This document shows positions 26,224-35,519 of a DNA stretch of 57,453 nt, one piece after another. Where the stretch lies: positions 1-57,453 of the forward strand of contig NZ_JAELTJ010000025.1 in assembly GCF_016428805.1 (NCBI RefSeq). The letters are read 5' to 3'. Both the position numbers and the translations under genes were made by a program. Source of the DNA: Achromobacter sp. ASV32 (GTDB lineage: Bacteria; Pseudomonadota; Gammaproteobacteria; Burkholderiales; Burkholderiaceae_B). Under the pieces are notes generated by a model. The model was not told the DNA's origin. It saw only the letters and a program-made list of their open reading frames with translations, and did not search any database. How positions within the stretch are numbered: the stretch's first letter is position 1; every line of letters begins with the position of its first letter.

Positions 26224-26985
26224 ATGCAAGACAGCGATGCCGCGGCCGCAGGCCCACGCACATTGCGGCGCGGATTGGCCGTTCTGGCCGCCCTACGGGA
26301 TCAAGGCCCCGACGGGCTCAGCGTGACGGATATCGCCCGCCTGACGGGCATCCAACGACCCACGATCTACCGGCTGCTGGCGGCCCTGCTCGACGCGGGC
26401 CTGGTGCTGCCCGTGACGGGCACCAAGAAATACCGCGCCCAGTTGGCGGTGGACCCCGACACGCGTTCCCGCGATCCGCGGGTGCGCCAGTTGCTGCCGG
26501 TGCTGCGCCGACTGGCCGACCGCACGGGCGATGCCGTGTTCCTCGTGGTGCGCGACGAAGACGATTCGATCAGCCTGCACCGCGAGATCGGCAGCTACCC
26601 GGTGCAGATCCTGGCCACCTACGCCGGCAAACGCCAGCCGCTGGGCGTGGGCTCGGGCGGCATGGCGCTGCTGGCCGCGCTGCCCGACGACGTCGCCCGC
26701 GGTATCGTCGAACGCAATTCCAGCCGCCTGGACGAATACGGCGGCATGACGCCGCAAGAGATGTTCCGCCTGATCGAAAACACCCGCGCGCGCGGCTATT
26801 CGGTGGTGGGCAACCACGCCGTGCGTGGCGCCCTGGGTGTGGGCTGCGCACTGCTGGATGCGCAAGGCGCGCCGCTGCTCGCGGTGAGCGTCACGGCCAT
26901 CATCGACCGCATGCCGGCGCAGCGCCAGCGCGAAATCGCCGGCTGGATCAAGGGCGAGCTGGCGCGGCTGGCCATGCAGGCCTGA
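26224..26985 (+). CDS. IclR-family transcriptional regulator
   Basis: The protein has 253 residues. The N-terminal winged helix (~14-75: LRRGLAVLAALRDQGPDGLS, VTDIARLTGIQRPTIYRLLA) is followed by an IclR effector-binding domain (~85-250) with the family segment SLHREIGSYPVQ and the loop AVSVTAIIDRMP. It is divergent from the Bug substrate-binding gene, with two GTCCA-N5-(T/C)GGAC palindromes in the gap, so local control by the transported acid or a metabolite is the likely role. The effector is unknown. Confidence 0.9.
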   Translation: MQDSDAAAAGPRTLRRGLAVLAALRDQGPDGLSVTDIARLTGIQRPTIYRLLAALLDAGLVLPVTGTKKYRAQLAVDPDTRSRDPRVRQLLPVLRRLADRTGDAVFLVVRDEDDSISLHREIGSYPVQILATYAGKRQPLGVGSGGMALLAALPDDVARGIVERNSSRLDEYGGMTPQEMFRLIENTRARGYSVVGNHAVRGALGVGCALLDAQGAPLLAVSVTAIIDRMPAQRQREIAGWIKGELARLAMQA

Positions 26986-27079
26986 ACCTGCGCGCGATGC
27001 CGGTCAGGCGCCGGGTCAACCGCGGGGCATGAATCGCGGCGCGGCCGCTTACCGCGCCGCGTCTCGCGATGCCCCATGA

Positions 27080-27114
27080 AAAAAAGGGCGCCCGTGCCAG
27101 CACGGACGCCCTTG
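27080..27114 (-). terminator. Rho-independent terminator of the MscS gene
   Basis: AAGGGCG pairs with CGCCCTT; one mismatch and an inner GTG/CAC stem follow. The minus strand continues into a run of seven T. It lies 18 bp past the MscS stop and also faces the end of the iclR gene. Confidence 0.82.
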
Positions 27115-27131
27115 TCGTTTGCGCGGGCAGC

Positions 27132-27965
27132 TCAGGCCGGCGCGTTGGTCTTGGGGTTCTGGATCTCGCGCAGCGGAATCGGCGCCTGGAAGCCCGCGGC
27201 TTCGAGCGAGCTGCGGATTTCCTGGTACAGGCCCCAGCGCAGGTCCCAGTACTTGGCCGCTTCGGCCCACACCCGCACGTTCACGACCACGCCGTTTTCT
27301 TTGTAGTCGATCACCTTGACCAGCGGCGCCGGATCCTTGAGCGCGTTGGGATTGGCATCGACGATGCCTTGCAGCTTGGCCAGCACCGCGTTCAGGTCGT
27401 CGCCATAGCGCACCGGCACCGGGATATCCAGGCGGCGCGTCTTGTTGCGGCTGTAGTTGGTGATGGTGGCGTTCCACACCGTGCTGTTGGGCAACGTCAG
27501 GTGAATACCATCGACCTGGACGAGACGCGTCAGGAACAGGCCGACCTCTTCGACCGTGCCCTCGGCGCCGGTGCTCAGGCCCACGTATTCCCCGGCGCGC
27601 ACCGGCCGCAGGATCAGGAGCATGATGCCGGCGGCGATGTTCTGCAGCGTGCCCTGCAGCGCCAGGCCAACGGCCAGGCCGGCGGCGCCCAGCACCGCGA
27701 TCAGGCTGGCGGTCTGCACGCCAAAGCGCGCCAGCACCGCGATCAGGGTGAAGATGCGCACCGTCCAGACCACGGTGCTGTAGAACATCGGCACGATCGT
27801 CGGATCGATCTTGCTGGAACGCGTGGCGATACGCCGCACCCAGCGGCCGAGCAGCGCCGATACCCACCAGCCGATGACCAGAATCAGCAGGGCCACCAGC
27901 AGATTGATGCCCAGGTCCACCAGCCTGGGGGCCCAGGCGTTGAATTCCTTCAAGGCGTCTTCCAT
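27132..27965 (-). CDS. Small-conductance mechanosensitive channel (MscS family)
   Basis: The protein has 277 residues from the ATG at 27965, preceded by GAGGGAG; the frame extends 7 codons to 27986. Three membrane segments: ~18-40 (LGINLLVALLILVIGWWVSA), ~65-90, and pore helix ~95-120 with the Gly/Ala-packed stretch VLGAAGLAVGLALQGTLQN typical of MscS TM3. The beta domain (EGTVEEVGLFLTRLVQVDG, LPNSTVWNATITNYS) and the C-terminal alpha/beta region are complete, giving the length of E. coli MscS. It opens on membrane tension to release solutes after hypo-osmotic shock. It has its own terminator. Confidence 0.93.
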   Translation of the reverse strand: MEDALKEFNAWAPRLVDLGINLLVALLILVIGWWVSALLGRWVRRIATRSSKIDPTIVPMFYSTVVWTVRIFTLIAVLARFGVQTASLIAVLGAAGLAVGLALQGTLQNIAAGIMLLILRPVRAGEYVGLSTGAEGTVEEVGLFLTRLVQVDGIHLTLPNSTVWNATITNYSRNKTRRLDIPVPVRYGDDLNAVLAKLQGIVDANPNALKDPAPLVKVIDYKENGVVVNVRVWAEAAKYWDLRWGLYQEIRSSLEAAGFQAPIPLREIQNPKTNAPA

Positions 27966-28121
27966 CGTTAACGCTCCCTCATGCAAAAAAGACAGCCGAA
28001 AACTTTATCAGATGCGGCTTGCAGGCAGGGCCGGACGACGCGCCGGGTGTGTCAAGCTTTGTAAGGACGCGGCCTGTGGATCGCCACTGGCCGGCATGCC
28101 GCGATGACGACGGCGCGAGGC

Positions 28122-29339
28122 TTACGTCGCGCCGGTCACCTTGCGCAGGTGGTTGTCCCAGGCGCGCTCGCGCGACGGCGGCATGAGCGGCTGTTCGCGG
28201 CCGGCGGCGTCGGTGCGGAGCATCGCGCCCAGGCCGCTGCTGACCAGGAAACCCGCGCCCGTCGCGGGCGCGACGCCGCAGCCGTCCGCCAGGCGCGTTG
28301 TGCCCAGGCTGTGGCCGCTTTCCGCGTCCCAGTACATCACCTGTCCGCCCACCGGGCTGGACGTGGCGATCACTTTGCCCGCCGCGTCCACCGCCACCGA
28401 TCCCACGTAGTTGCGCATCTCGCGCAGCGCCGCCGCGGGGCCGGGGAACAGTTCAAGCCGGGCGCCGCGGCGATGCCGCCCGACCAGCGCCGGGCGGTCG
28501 CCCGCCGGCCCCATGTACTGGCAGCCGAACCACACGCTGCCGTCGGCCGCCAGCGCCAGATGGCGGATCGACAGGCGATGCAGCTCGGGCGCCAGTTCCA
28601 CCCGTTCCAGCAGCCGGCCGCTGGCCGCGTCGATATACGCCAGCGACGCGCGCATGGTGTCCAGGTTGAGCTCCAGCTTGCCGTAGTCCGGATGCGTCAG
28701 GATGCCGCCGTTGGCCACGCAGAGCGTCTTGCCATCGGGCATCAGCACCACTTCGTGCGGGCCGATGCCGCCGCTGTCGAATTCGCCGACGCGGCGGTTG
28801 TTGCCGCCAGGCGTGGCGTCGTAAATGCCCAGCACGCCCCGGCCGCCTTCAAAGTCGTTCTCGGTGGCGGCCAGCAGCCGGGCGCCATCGAAATAGGCGC
28901 CGTGGCCGAAGAAATGGCGGTCTTCGGGCAGCGGCAATGCCACGGGCGCGCGCTCGCCGTGGATATCAAAGGCCAGGGCGAAAAAGCCGGGCTGGCGCCC
29001 GAACACCACCGCGCGCGCGCCGGCCGGATCGATGGCGAAGCTGTGTCCGCGCGCCGGCATGGCCACCACGCGCCGGTCCTGCCCGCCAGCATCCAGCACC
29101 ACGGCTTCGTCGCGTCCACCGCGTTGGCGCGCCGTGACGTACCGCGCCGCGTCATCGCCTGAGGCCGCGGCCAGCGCCCGGCGGGGCCAGCCCAGCGCCG
29201 CGCCCAATGCGCCGGCGCAGGCGGCGCCGAGCACACCGACCGAGGCCCGCGTCAGAAAATCGCGCCGCGCCGGCTGCGCGGCCCGTGCGCCGGGCCCTGG
29301 CGGCATCATCGCCGCCGAGGAGTGAGGGTCAGTCGCCAT
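28122..29339 (-). CDS. DUF1513 Tat-exported beta-propeller-like protein
   Basis: About 405 residues from the ATG at 29339, which overlaps the preceding imelysin stop by 11 bp. The twin-arginine-type leader reads PARRDFLTRASVGVLGAA, followed by an Ala-rich hydrophobic stretch. The mature chain has repeated blade-like segments (ARGHSFAIDPAGARAVVFGR, GIGPHEVVLMPDGKTLCVAN, ILTHPDYGKLELNLDTMR) matching DUF1513. It is the last gene of an imelysin / di-heme oxidoreductase / imelysin / DUF1513 operon, an order also known in Pseudomonas (PA4370-PA4373). A periplasmic role tied to iron is likely from context but not established. Confidence 0.85.
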   Translation of the reverse strand: MATDPHSSAAMMPPGPGARAAQPARRDFLTRASVGVLGAACAGALGAALGWPRRALAAASGDDAARYVTARQRGGRDEAVVLDAGGQDRRVVAMPARGHSFAIDPAGARAVVFGRQPGFFALAFDIHGERAPVALPLPEDRHFFGHGAYFDGARLLAATENDFEGGRGVLGIYDATPGGNNRRVGEFDSGGIGPHEVVLMPDGKTLCVANGGILTHPDYGKLELNLDTMRASLAYIDAASGRLLERVELAPELHRLSIRHLALAADGSVWFGCQYMGPAGDRPALVGRHRRGARLELFPGPAAALREMRNYVGSVAVDAAGKVIATSSPVGGQVMYWDAESGHSLGTTRLADGCGVAPATGAGFLVSSGLGAMLRTDAAGREQPLMPPSRERAWDNHLRKVTGAT

Positions 29340-30438
29340 CGAGCGCGTTAAAGCCGATGGTGACACCCAAGGTGGGCGCCAGGTCTTGATCGACGATGGC
29401 CTTGGCATTCTTCAGGGTCAAGGCGGCCAGACCCAGCAAGCGGCGTCCTTCGGCGTCCGCCAGCGCCTGCTCCAGCGGCGCGGGCACCTCGCGCAGCGTC
29501 CTGGCCGCGCTGGCCAGTTCGCCCAGCACCGCCCCCGGCATCCATTCGCCGCCCTTGGGCAGCACGTAGCCGCCCGCCGTGTAGAACGCCGCCAGACCGT
29601 CCAGGCTGGCCGCCAACATGCGGGTGGACAGGTCGCTGCGCCAGAACGCGGCGCGCTTGGGCCGGGCGCTTGCCGCGGTCTCGCCCAGCACCGGCACGAT
29701 CTTCACGTCACGCGCGAACTGCAGGCCGGTGGAGAGCGCCTTCATGGCTTCGGCCGCCACTTCCTGCGGATCGCGGTACAGATCGTTGCCCGCCTGCGGC
29801 CGCGCGAACTGGCGGCCGAATTCCCCCTGCGCGCTCCAGGCCTGCGCCACATCACGTGACATCGCCGCAACGTTGGCCGACACCGCCACGGCGTAACCGC
29901 AGGCGTAGGCAAAGCTGGGCGCGCCAGCCTGCTCGAGCAACGCGGGCTCGCCGTACAGCACGAATTCCAGCGCCGGCAGGCCCTGCACCGCCACGCTGCG
30001 CCCGGCCAGCGCCCCGGGCTTGAGCAGTTCGGCGTCCTGCGCGGCGATCAGCGCCTGCACCTGCCTGGGCATCACGCCGCGGGTATCCGGCCAGAAAGCC
30101 AGACGTTCGAAGCGGTTGGCCTGCACCAGCGGCCCGAAGCGCAGCAATTCCACGCGCGACCAGGCCAGCGCCAGCGCCGTAAAGGCGTCCTGCACCCGCT
30201 TGGCGCCGTCCGCATCCGGCTTGGCGCACCACTGTCCCAGCACGCCCTCCAGGCGGCCGGCAGCCTCGGCCATACCGGTGGCGGCCGGGCGGGCGTAGCC
30301 CTGCGCCAGGCGTTCGCCCAGGTCGGCGGGCAAGCCGGCCCGCACCGCCATCGGCCAGACCGACGCGCCGGCCAGCAACAGCGCGGCCAGCGCGGCCTTG
30401 GCCGGACCATGCCGGCGGGCAACAGGGGATGGCATCAC
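29329..30438 (-). CDS. Imelysin-family periplasmic protein (second copy)
   Basis: The protein has 369 residues; start GTG at 30438 or ATG at 30435, either overlapping the upstream stop. The signal peptide AALAALLLAGASVWPMAVRA precedes the mature chain. Imelysin-like segments: LALAWSRVELLRFGPLVQAN, RFERLAFWPDTRGVM, VQGLPALEFVLYG (the helix carrying the family Glu, without the GxHxxE His) and SAQGEFGRQFARPQAGND. It resembles the second, divergent imelysin in Pseudomonas-type operons. Imelysins are helical-bundle proteins linked to iron uptake; proteolysis was an early proposal and is doubtful. Loss of the His suggests a changed metal site. Confidence 0.85.
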   Translation of the reverse strand: MMPSPVARRHGPAKAALAALLLAGASVWPMAVRAGLPADLGERLAQGYARPAATGMAEAAGRLEGVLGQWCAKPDADGAKRVQDAFTALALAWSRVELLRFGPLVQANRFERLAFWPDTRGVMPRQVQALIAAQDAELLKPGALAGRSVAVQGLPALEFVLYGEPALLEQAGAPSFAYACGYAVAVSANVAAMSRDVAQAWSAQGEFGRQFARPQAGNDLYRDPQEVAAEAMKALSTGLQFARDVKIVPVLGETAASARPKRAAFWRSDLSTRMLAASLDGLAAFYTAGGYVLPKGGEWMPGAVLGELASAARTLREVPAPLEQALADAEGRRLLGLAALTLKNAKAIVDQDLAPTLGVTIGFNALDGD

Positions 30439-31949
30439 AACGACTCCAGGAAACGGATGAGATCGGCGCGTTCGGCGGGTGTCATCGCCACCACGCGGTC
30501 ACGCGCGGGCTGGCCCGCGCCGCCGTGCCACAGCACGGCTTCCAGCAGCGTGCGGGCGCGCCCGTCATGCAGCCAGGTGGCCGAAGGGTTCACGGTCTTG
30601 GTCAGGCCGATGCCCCAGAGCGGCGGCGTGCGCCATTCGCGGCCCGTGGCCTGTCCGTCGGACACGCCGTCGGCCAGATCGTCGCCCATGTCGTGCACCA
30701 GCATGTCGGTGTAGGGCCAGATCAGCTGGAAGCGATGCTCGGCCTGCCTGGCGTTGCGGCTGGTGACGTACTTGGGCACGTGGCAGGCGACGCAATTGGC
30801 CTCGTAGAACAGCTTCTTGCCCGCCAGCACGCGGGCGTCATCGGCGTCGCGCCGCTGCGGCACGGCCAGGTTGGTGGAATAGACCGTGACGAAGTCCATC
30901 AGCTTGGCCGGCACTTCCTCCGGACCGAAGCGCGGCTGCGCGCCATGCGGCATCTTCAGGCACTGCGGCTGGGCCGGCGTGCAATCGCCGTAATGGCTGG
31001 GAAACAGCGGCGTGGACAGGCCCATGTCGTTGGAGAACGCCGCGGCGCTCTGCTGCTCGACCGTGGGCTGGCCCGCCTTCAGGTTGAAGCGGCCCAGCAC
31101 CCGCGCGCCGGTGCGCGCATCGGTGACCCAATTGGCCTTGCCCACGATGCCGTCGCGCTTGTCCGCGCCGATATTGGCGAGGATGTCGGATTCGTGGATG
31201 GATTCCAGCAACCCCAGGCCGATCATCGGTGGCGCCAGGCGCGGCGACACCTGCGTGTCCTTGCGCATCGGGCCGTAGCCCAGGTTGTCGATGCGGTAGA
31301 CCGGCTTCATCAGCGTGGCGGTCTCGCCGCCATTGAGCGTGACGGTGACCGGCGTGTATTCGATTTCCATGCGGCCTTCGGCCGGCAGGCCCGCCACCGC
31401 GAAGTTCTGCAGTTGCACGCCATAGACGGGCTCGGGCAGCGCCGCCAGTTCGCCGGGGGCCAGTTTCGGGTGGCCTCGGTCCGGGCCCTGCGGCACGGCC
31501 AGGCGCAGCAGCAGCGCCACGGCGTCGGGGCGTTCCAAAGGATCGAAGCCCGGCACGGAGCCGCGCCCGTCCTTGGTATGACAGGCCTGGCACGACCGTG
31601 CGTTGAACAGCGGCCCCAGGCCATCGGATGCCTGGGTGGACGCGGGCGCCGAGACCCAGTCCTTGCGGAACAGGCCGTTGCCCACCTGGAACTCCTGGCG
31701 GCGCTCGAAACTCATGTTGGCCGACGGCTGCGAAAAGATGTCGGCGTTGATGAGTTTGTTGGTGGTCGTGGCGCCCGCCTGCATGGTCTCGAAGGTCTCG
31801 GCCCTGGAGAAATCGCGCGTGGGCGCGGTAACGGCGCGGACGCGTTGCCAGTCTTCGGCGGTCAGGTCATCGCGCCCGGCGGGCGCGGAGGAGGCGGCGG
31901 CGCCGGCATGAACCGACGCCGCCATGACGGCGGCGAATACGAGCTTCAC
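30435..31949 (-). CDS. Di-heme thiol oxidoreductase-like c-type cytochrome
   Basis: The protein has 504 residues from the GTG at 31949, which overlaps the preceding imelysin stop as GTGA; the longer open frame upstream is antisense-like noise over imelysin and is rejected. A short signal peptide (KLVFAAVMAASVHAG) leads to a periplasmic protein with two c-type heme motifs, CQACH (RSCQACHTKDGRG) and CVACH (EANCVACHVPK). Segments such as RFNLKAGQPTVEQQSAAAFS and SATWLHDGRARTLLEAVLWHGG match the DHOR family encoded beside imelysins. It probably performs a redox step in periplasmic iron handling; the electron partner is not visible here. Confidence 0.88.
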   Translation of the reverse strand: MKLVFAAVMAASVHAGAAASSAPAGRDDLTAEDWQRVRAVTAPTRDFSRAETFETMQAGATTTNKLINADIFSQPSANMSFERRQEFQVGNGLFRKDWVSAPASTQASDGLGPLFNARSCQACHTKDGRGSVPGFDPLERPDAVALLLRLAVPQGPDRGHPKLAPGELAALPEPVYGVQLQNFAVAGLPAEGRMEIEYTPVTVTLNGGETATLMKPVYRIDNLGYGPMRKDTQVSPRLAPPMIGLGLLESIHESDILANIGADKRDGIVGKANWVTDARTGARVLGRFNLKAGQPTVEQQSAAAFSNDMGLSTPLFPSHYGDCTPAQPQCLKMPHGAQPRFGPEEVPAKLMDFVTVYSTNLAVPQRRDADDARVLAGKKLFYEANCVACHVPKYVTSRNARQAEHRFQLIWPYTDMLVHDMGDDLADGVSDGQATGREWRTPPLWGIGLTKTVNPSATWLHDGRARTLLEAVLWHGGAGQPARDRVVAMTPAERADLIRFLESL

Positions 31950-33244
31950 TTGAATACGGCGTCGGGTTTGTCCAGGCTGTCGGAACCTTCGATGGCGACC
32001 TTGCCCAGGTCCAGCAGCGTGATCACACGCTCCAGGCTGCGGGTCTGGTCGACCAGGCGGTCGATCGCGGCCTGCACCACCGCGTTGCCTTCCTTGTTGC
32101 CGTCCGCGATCATCTGGTCGTAGGTCTCGACCGTCTCGGCGCGGGTCTTGAGCGCCTGCATGGCGGCCACGGTGGCGTCCAGCTTGGCGCGCACCTCGGT
32201 GTCCAGCTTGGGATCGCGTGCCTTGACCAATTCGGACAGGCTGGCGCCCGTCACGGTCTTGCCGTCGATGCGGGTGTACGAACCCAGGTAGACATTGCGA
32301 ATGCCGATCTGGTCGTAGTAATGCGAATTGTGGGTGTTGTCCGAGAAGCAGTCGTGCTCTTCCTCGGGGTCGTGCAGCATCAGGCCCAGCTTCATGCGTT
32401 CGCCGGCCAATTCGCCATACGACAGGCTGCCCAGACCGGTCAGCATCGCGATCAGGCCCGCCTTGGGGTCTTCTTGCACGGCCTTGCGGGCGGCGCCGTC
32501 TTGCTTCCAGTTGCCCACCATTTCTTCCAGGTCGGTCACCAGCAGGTCGGTCACGGCCTTCAGGAATTCGATGCGGCGTTCGCAGTGGCCGCCGGTGCAC
32601 TGCTTGGGATCGAAATCGGTGTGCGGGCGGTTGCCGGCGTGGCGCTCTTGCGGCGTGCCCTTGCGGTCGGCCGGCGCGGGGCCGGTGCCGTTCAGGTCCT
32701 GGCCCCACAACAGGAATTCGATGGCGTGGTAGCCGGTAGCCACGTTGGCTTCGTTGCCGTCGGCCTCGTGCAGCACTTCGGACAGCAGCTTGGGCGTGAT
32801 CTTGCTGACGTCGACGGTCTTGCCGCCGACCGAGATCTTGGCGTTGGCGATGACGTTGACCGCGTAATAGGCGTTCTCGTCCTTTTCCGTGCCGTAGGAC
32901 GCGTCGACATAGTCGATCAGGCCTTCATCCAGGGGCCAGGCGTTCACCCGCCCTTCCCAGTCGTCGACGATGGGGTTGCCGAAACGGTAGGCTTCGGTCT
33001 GCTGGTAGGGCACGCGCGCGGCCAGCCAGGCGTTGCGGGCGGCCTTGAGCGTCTGCTCGCTGGGCTGGGCGACCAAGGCATTGATGGCGTCGCGCAATGT
33101 CTTGGCGGCGGCCAGCGAATCCTCGTAGCCCGCCAGCGCCAGGTCCGAATAGGTGGCGACCACGGCCTTGGGCTGCACCGCGGCGTGTGCCGTTCCTCCG
33201 AACACGGCGGCAGCCAGCACCGCTCCCAACAACAACTTGCGCAT
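31946..33244 (-). CDS. Imelysin-family periplasmic protein (IcmP-like)
   Basis: The protein has 432 residues from the ATG at 33244, with GGGAGAAAG upstream. The signal peptide is RKLLLGAVLAAAVFGGTAHA. The imelysin metal-site motif GxHxxE is intact as GYHAIEFLLWG, and the family segments WLAARVPYQQTEAYRFGN, RVNAWPLDEGLIDYVD and HDCFSDNTHNSHYYD are present. Best match in memory is Pseudomonas IcmP (PA4370). It leads the four-gene operon whose members overlap by 4, about 4 and 11 bp, so their products are likely made in fixed ratio. Iron-related function is inferred; no convincing Fur box was found. Confidence 0.92.
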   Translation of the reverse strand: MRKLLLGAVLAAAVFGGTAHAAVQPKAVVATYSDLALAGYEDSLAAAKTLRDAINALVAQPSEQTLKAARNAWLAARVPYQQTEAYRFGNPIVDDWEGRVNAWPLDEGLIDYVDASYGTEKDENAYYAVNVIANAKISVGGKTVDVSKITPKLLSEVLHEADGNEANVATGYHAIEFLLWGQDLNGTGPAPADRKGTPQERHAGNRPHTDFDPKQCTGGHCERRIEFLKAVTDLLVTDLEEMVGNWKQDGAARKAVQEDPKAGLIAMLTGLGSLSYGELAGERMKLGLMLHDPEEEHDCFSDNTHNSHYYDQIGIRNVYLGSYTRIDGKTVTGASLSELVKARDPKLDTEVRAKLDATVAAMQALKTRAETVETYDQMIADGNKEGNAVVQAAIDRLVDQTRSLERVITLLDLGKVAIEGSDSLDKPDAVFK

Positions 33245-33410
33245 CGACTTTCTCCCGTAACTCGAACAGGGTGGCGCCCCGCGGCGTCCCCATCCAGACT
33301 TGAATATTGTGGATGCGAGTGTAAACAATTTTCGTTTGATGTTCAGCGCAAAGTCAGATACCTGACGTTTTGCCGAACAAATCCGCCGCTGCACGGCCAG
33401 GCATGGCAAA

Positions 33411-33436
33411 AAAAAGGACCCGGAATCCGGGTCCTG
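33411..33436 (-). terminator. Rho-independent terminator of the MFS gene
   Basis: AGGACCCGG/CCGGGTCCT stem with a 3-nt loop; on the minus strand it runs into nine T. It lies 39 bp past the MFS stop. Confidence 0.92.
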
Positions 33437-33473
33437 CCGCCTGGGCGGGGGCCGGGTCGGTCCCGGCGCGGGA

Positions 33474-34793
33474 TCAGCGTTGCAACGGCGACTTGGCCGT
33501 TTCCTTGGCGGCCAGCACCGCCAAGGCGGTCACCGCCAGCGCGGCGACGACATACAGCGAAATCGCCAGAGTCGAATGCCACGACTTGAACAGGCTGGCG
33601 ATGATCAGCGGCGCGAAGCCCCCACCCACGATGCCGGCCAGCGTGTAGGCCAGCGACGATCCGGCGTAGCGCACCCGGCCCGGGAACTGCTCGGTGATGA
33701 AGGCGGCCTGCGGGCCGTACATCATCGCGTGGATCAGCAGGCCCACCACCACCGCGGCGCAGATGGCGATGGGATGCGCGGTATCCATCAAGGTGAAGAA
33801 GACGAACGCCCACACCATCCCCAGCACCGCGCCCGCCAGATACACCGGACGGCGCCCGATCTTGTCCGACAGGTGCCCGAACAGCGGCACCGTCACGGCG
33901 TTCAGGGCAGCGCCCAGCATGGTCGCCGTCAAGGCCATGGGCCGCGACAGGTGCAGCACCGTCGTCACGTAGGTCAGCGTGAATACCACCACCAGCGCGT
34001 ACAGCACGTCGGAACCAATGCGCGAGCCGCCCGCCACCAGCAGCTGGCGCCAGTACTGGCCCAGCACTTCCTTGATGGGCGTGCTGGCGGTTTCGCGCTT
34101 TTGCTCCATTTCCAGGAACACCGGCGTTTCTTCCACGCCGCGGCGCAGCCACAGGCCGAACAGCACCAGCGCCACGCTTGAGATGAACGGCACGCGCCAG
34201 CCCCAGGCCTGGAATTCCTCGGGACTGAGCCAGGCCGAGATCACGGCGATGAAGCCGGTGCCGATCAGCGTGCCGCACGACGGCCCGACCTGCGTGAACG
34301 ACGCGTTGCGGCCGCGCTGGTCGGGTTTGCCGTGCTCCATCGACAGCAGCACCGCGCCGGCCCACTCGCCGCCCAGGGCCACGCCCTGGATGAAACGCAA
34401 GGCCACCAGCGCCACCGGCGCCCACACGCCCCAGCTGGCGTAGGTGGGCAGCATGCCCATCAGGCCGGTCGAGATGCCCATGATCACCAGCGTGGCCACC
34501 AACACGAACTTGCGGCCCAGGCGGTCGCCCAGGTGGCCGAAGACAAAGCCGCCCAGCGGCCGCGAGACGTACCCGACCGCGTAGGTCGAGAAGGCCAGGA
34601 TGGTGCCGGTCAGTGGATCGAACGACGGAAAGAAGATCGAATTGAAGACCAGCGCCGCCATCAGGTTGTAGATGGTGAAGTCGTACCATTCGAGCGTGGT
34701 GCCGACCGAGCTGGCCATGGCCAGGCGTTTCATCTTGTCCGGCAAGACCGCCGAGTGCGCCGATGCCGGTGCGTGCAGCGTGTTTTCAGCCAT
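33474..34793 (-). CDS. MFS transporter, metabolite:H+ symporter type
   Basis: The protein has 439 residues with about 12 membrane segments. The start is MAENTLHAPASAHS. MHS-family signatures: SSVGTTLEWYDFTIYNLMAA in helix 1, FGHLGDRLGRKFVLV (the loop 2-3 Gly-Asp-Arg-Gly-Arg motif), RFIQGVALGGEWAGAVLL and LFGHLSDKIGRRPVY. Relatives (ShiA, ProP, KgtP, citrate and aromatic-acid carriers) import carboxylated metabolites with protons. A DUF4286-like gene ends 40 bp upstream on the same strand, so they are an operon. Substrate cannot be read from sequence. Confidence 0.9.
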   Translation of the reverse strand: MAENTLHAPASAHSAVLPDKMKRLAMASSVGTTLEWYDFTIYNLMAALVFNSIFFPSFDPLTGTILAFSTYAVGYVSRPLGGFVFGHLGDRLGRKFVLVATLVIMGISTGLMGMLPTYASWGVWAPVALVALRFIQGVALGGEWAGAVLLSMEHGKPDQRGRNASFTQVGPSCGTLIGTGFIAVISAWLSPEEFQAWGWRVPFISSVALVLFGLWLRRGVEETPVFLEMEQKRETASTPIKEVLGQYWRQLLVAGGSRIGSDVLYALVVVFTLTYVTTVLHLSRPMALTATMLGAALNAVTVPLFGHLSDKIGRRPVYLAGAVLGMVWAFVFFTLMDTAHPIAICAAVVVGLLIHAMMYGPQAAFITEQFPGRVRYAGSSLAYTLAGIVGGGFAPLIIASLFKSWHSTLAISLYVVAALAVTALAVLAAKETAKSPLQR

Positions 34794-34833
34794 TGTGTTT
34801 CCCCATGTTGTGGTGTGTGGAGCGCGCCCCGGC

Positions 34834-35508
34834 TCAGCGCAGATCGGCGGCCGCCAGTTTCCAGCCCAGTTCCAGCAGCCAGGTGTCGGCGGGGCGTGCG
34901 CCCAGCGCGGCGGCAGCCTGCTCGCCCAAGGCCCGCGCCACCTCGGCCGAGCTGGTTTCGACGACGAACAGCGGATCCAGGCGGCGGTTTTCAGTGGACT
35001 CGCGCGGCAGCGGGCCGCTCAGGGGGGCATCCGGCGCCAGCAGGTACGACTGCACGAAGCCATCGGCCTGCGCCAGCGTGGCGCCTGCGTCAGCGGCGCG
35101 CGCCGCCAGCGCGGCGGCGTCGCCGCCGAACACCAGCGGCAGCACCGCGATGTGGCTGCCGCTGCCAAAGCCGGTCACGGCCTGCACGGCGCAGACGCGG
35201 CGCATCGGGTCGCGCATGCGGTCCAGGTTGCTCACCGACCAAGGGGTCTGGCGCTCGAACGCGGCGCGGTAGTCGGCCGTGGTAAACGCGCCCAGCGATT
35301 CGGTGCGATACAGGCCCAGGTACTTGCGCCCGCCCGACAGCGAAAAGTAGCGCGCGCCGGACAGAAATCCCGGGATGCGCACGCGCTCTTGCACGTGCTC
35401 GCGGTCGTACCAGCGGTTGAAATCGGTTTCGAACGCGGGATCGACGTCGCAGGCGACGAACAGCATCCCGTTGGGCAGCGGCGTGGAAGACGTGGTGGTT
35501 TGGCTCAT
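34834..35508 (-). CDS. DUF4286-like dimeric alpha-beta barrel protein
   Basis: The protein has 224 residues, no signal peptide or membrane segment. Both halves look ferredoxin-like: the N-terminal half has FETDFNRWYDREHVQERVRI and PGFLSGARYFSL, the pattern of DUF4286/EthD-type stress-response barrels; the C-terminal half is a weaker repeat. Such proteins bind or transform small aromatic or polyketide-like compounds; no catalytic residue can be assigned. It is upstream of and probably co-transcribed with the MFS transporter, and downstream of a LysR gene, suggesting a small catabolic unit. The leader contains a hairpin covering a possible ribosome binding site. Confidence 0.72.
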   Translation of the reverse strand: MSQTTTSSTPLPNGMLFVACDVDPAFETDFNRWYDREHVQERVRIPGFLSGARYFSLSGGRKYLGLYRTESLGAFTTADYRAAFERQTPWSVSNLDRMRDPMRRVCAVQAVTGFGSGSHIAVLPLVFGGDAAALAARAADAGATLAQADGFVQSYLLAPDAPLSGPLPRESTENRRLDPLFVVETSSAEVARALGEQAAAALGARPADTWLLELGWKLAAADLR

Positions 35509-35519
35509 GGAAGACGAAA

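Noticed and set aside
33245..33410. Fur box upstream of the imelysin operon
   Set aside because: The AT-rich stretch (AAACAATTTTCGTTT region) has only partial symmetry and does not fit the 19-bp Fur consensus or overlapping NAT(A/T)AT hexamers well enough.
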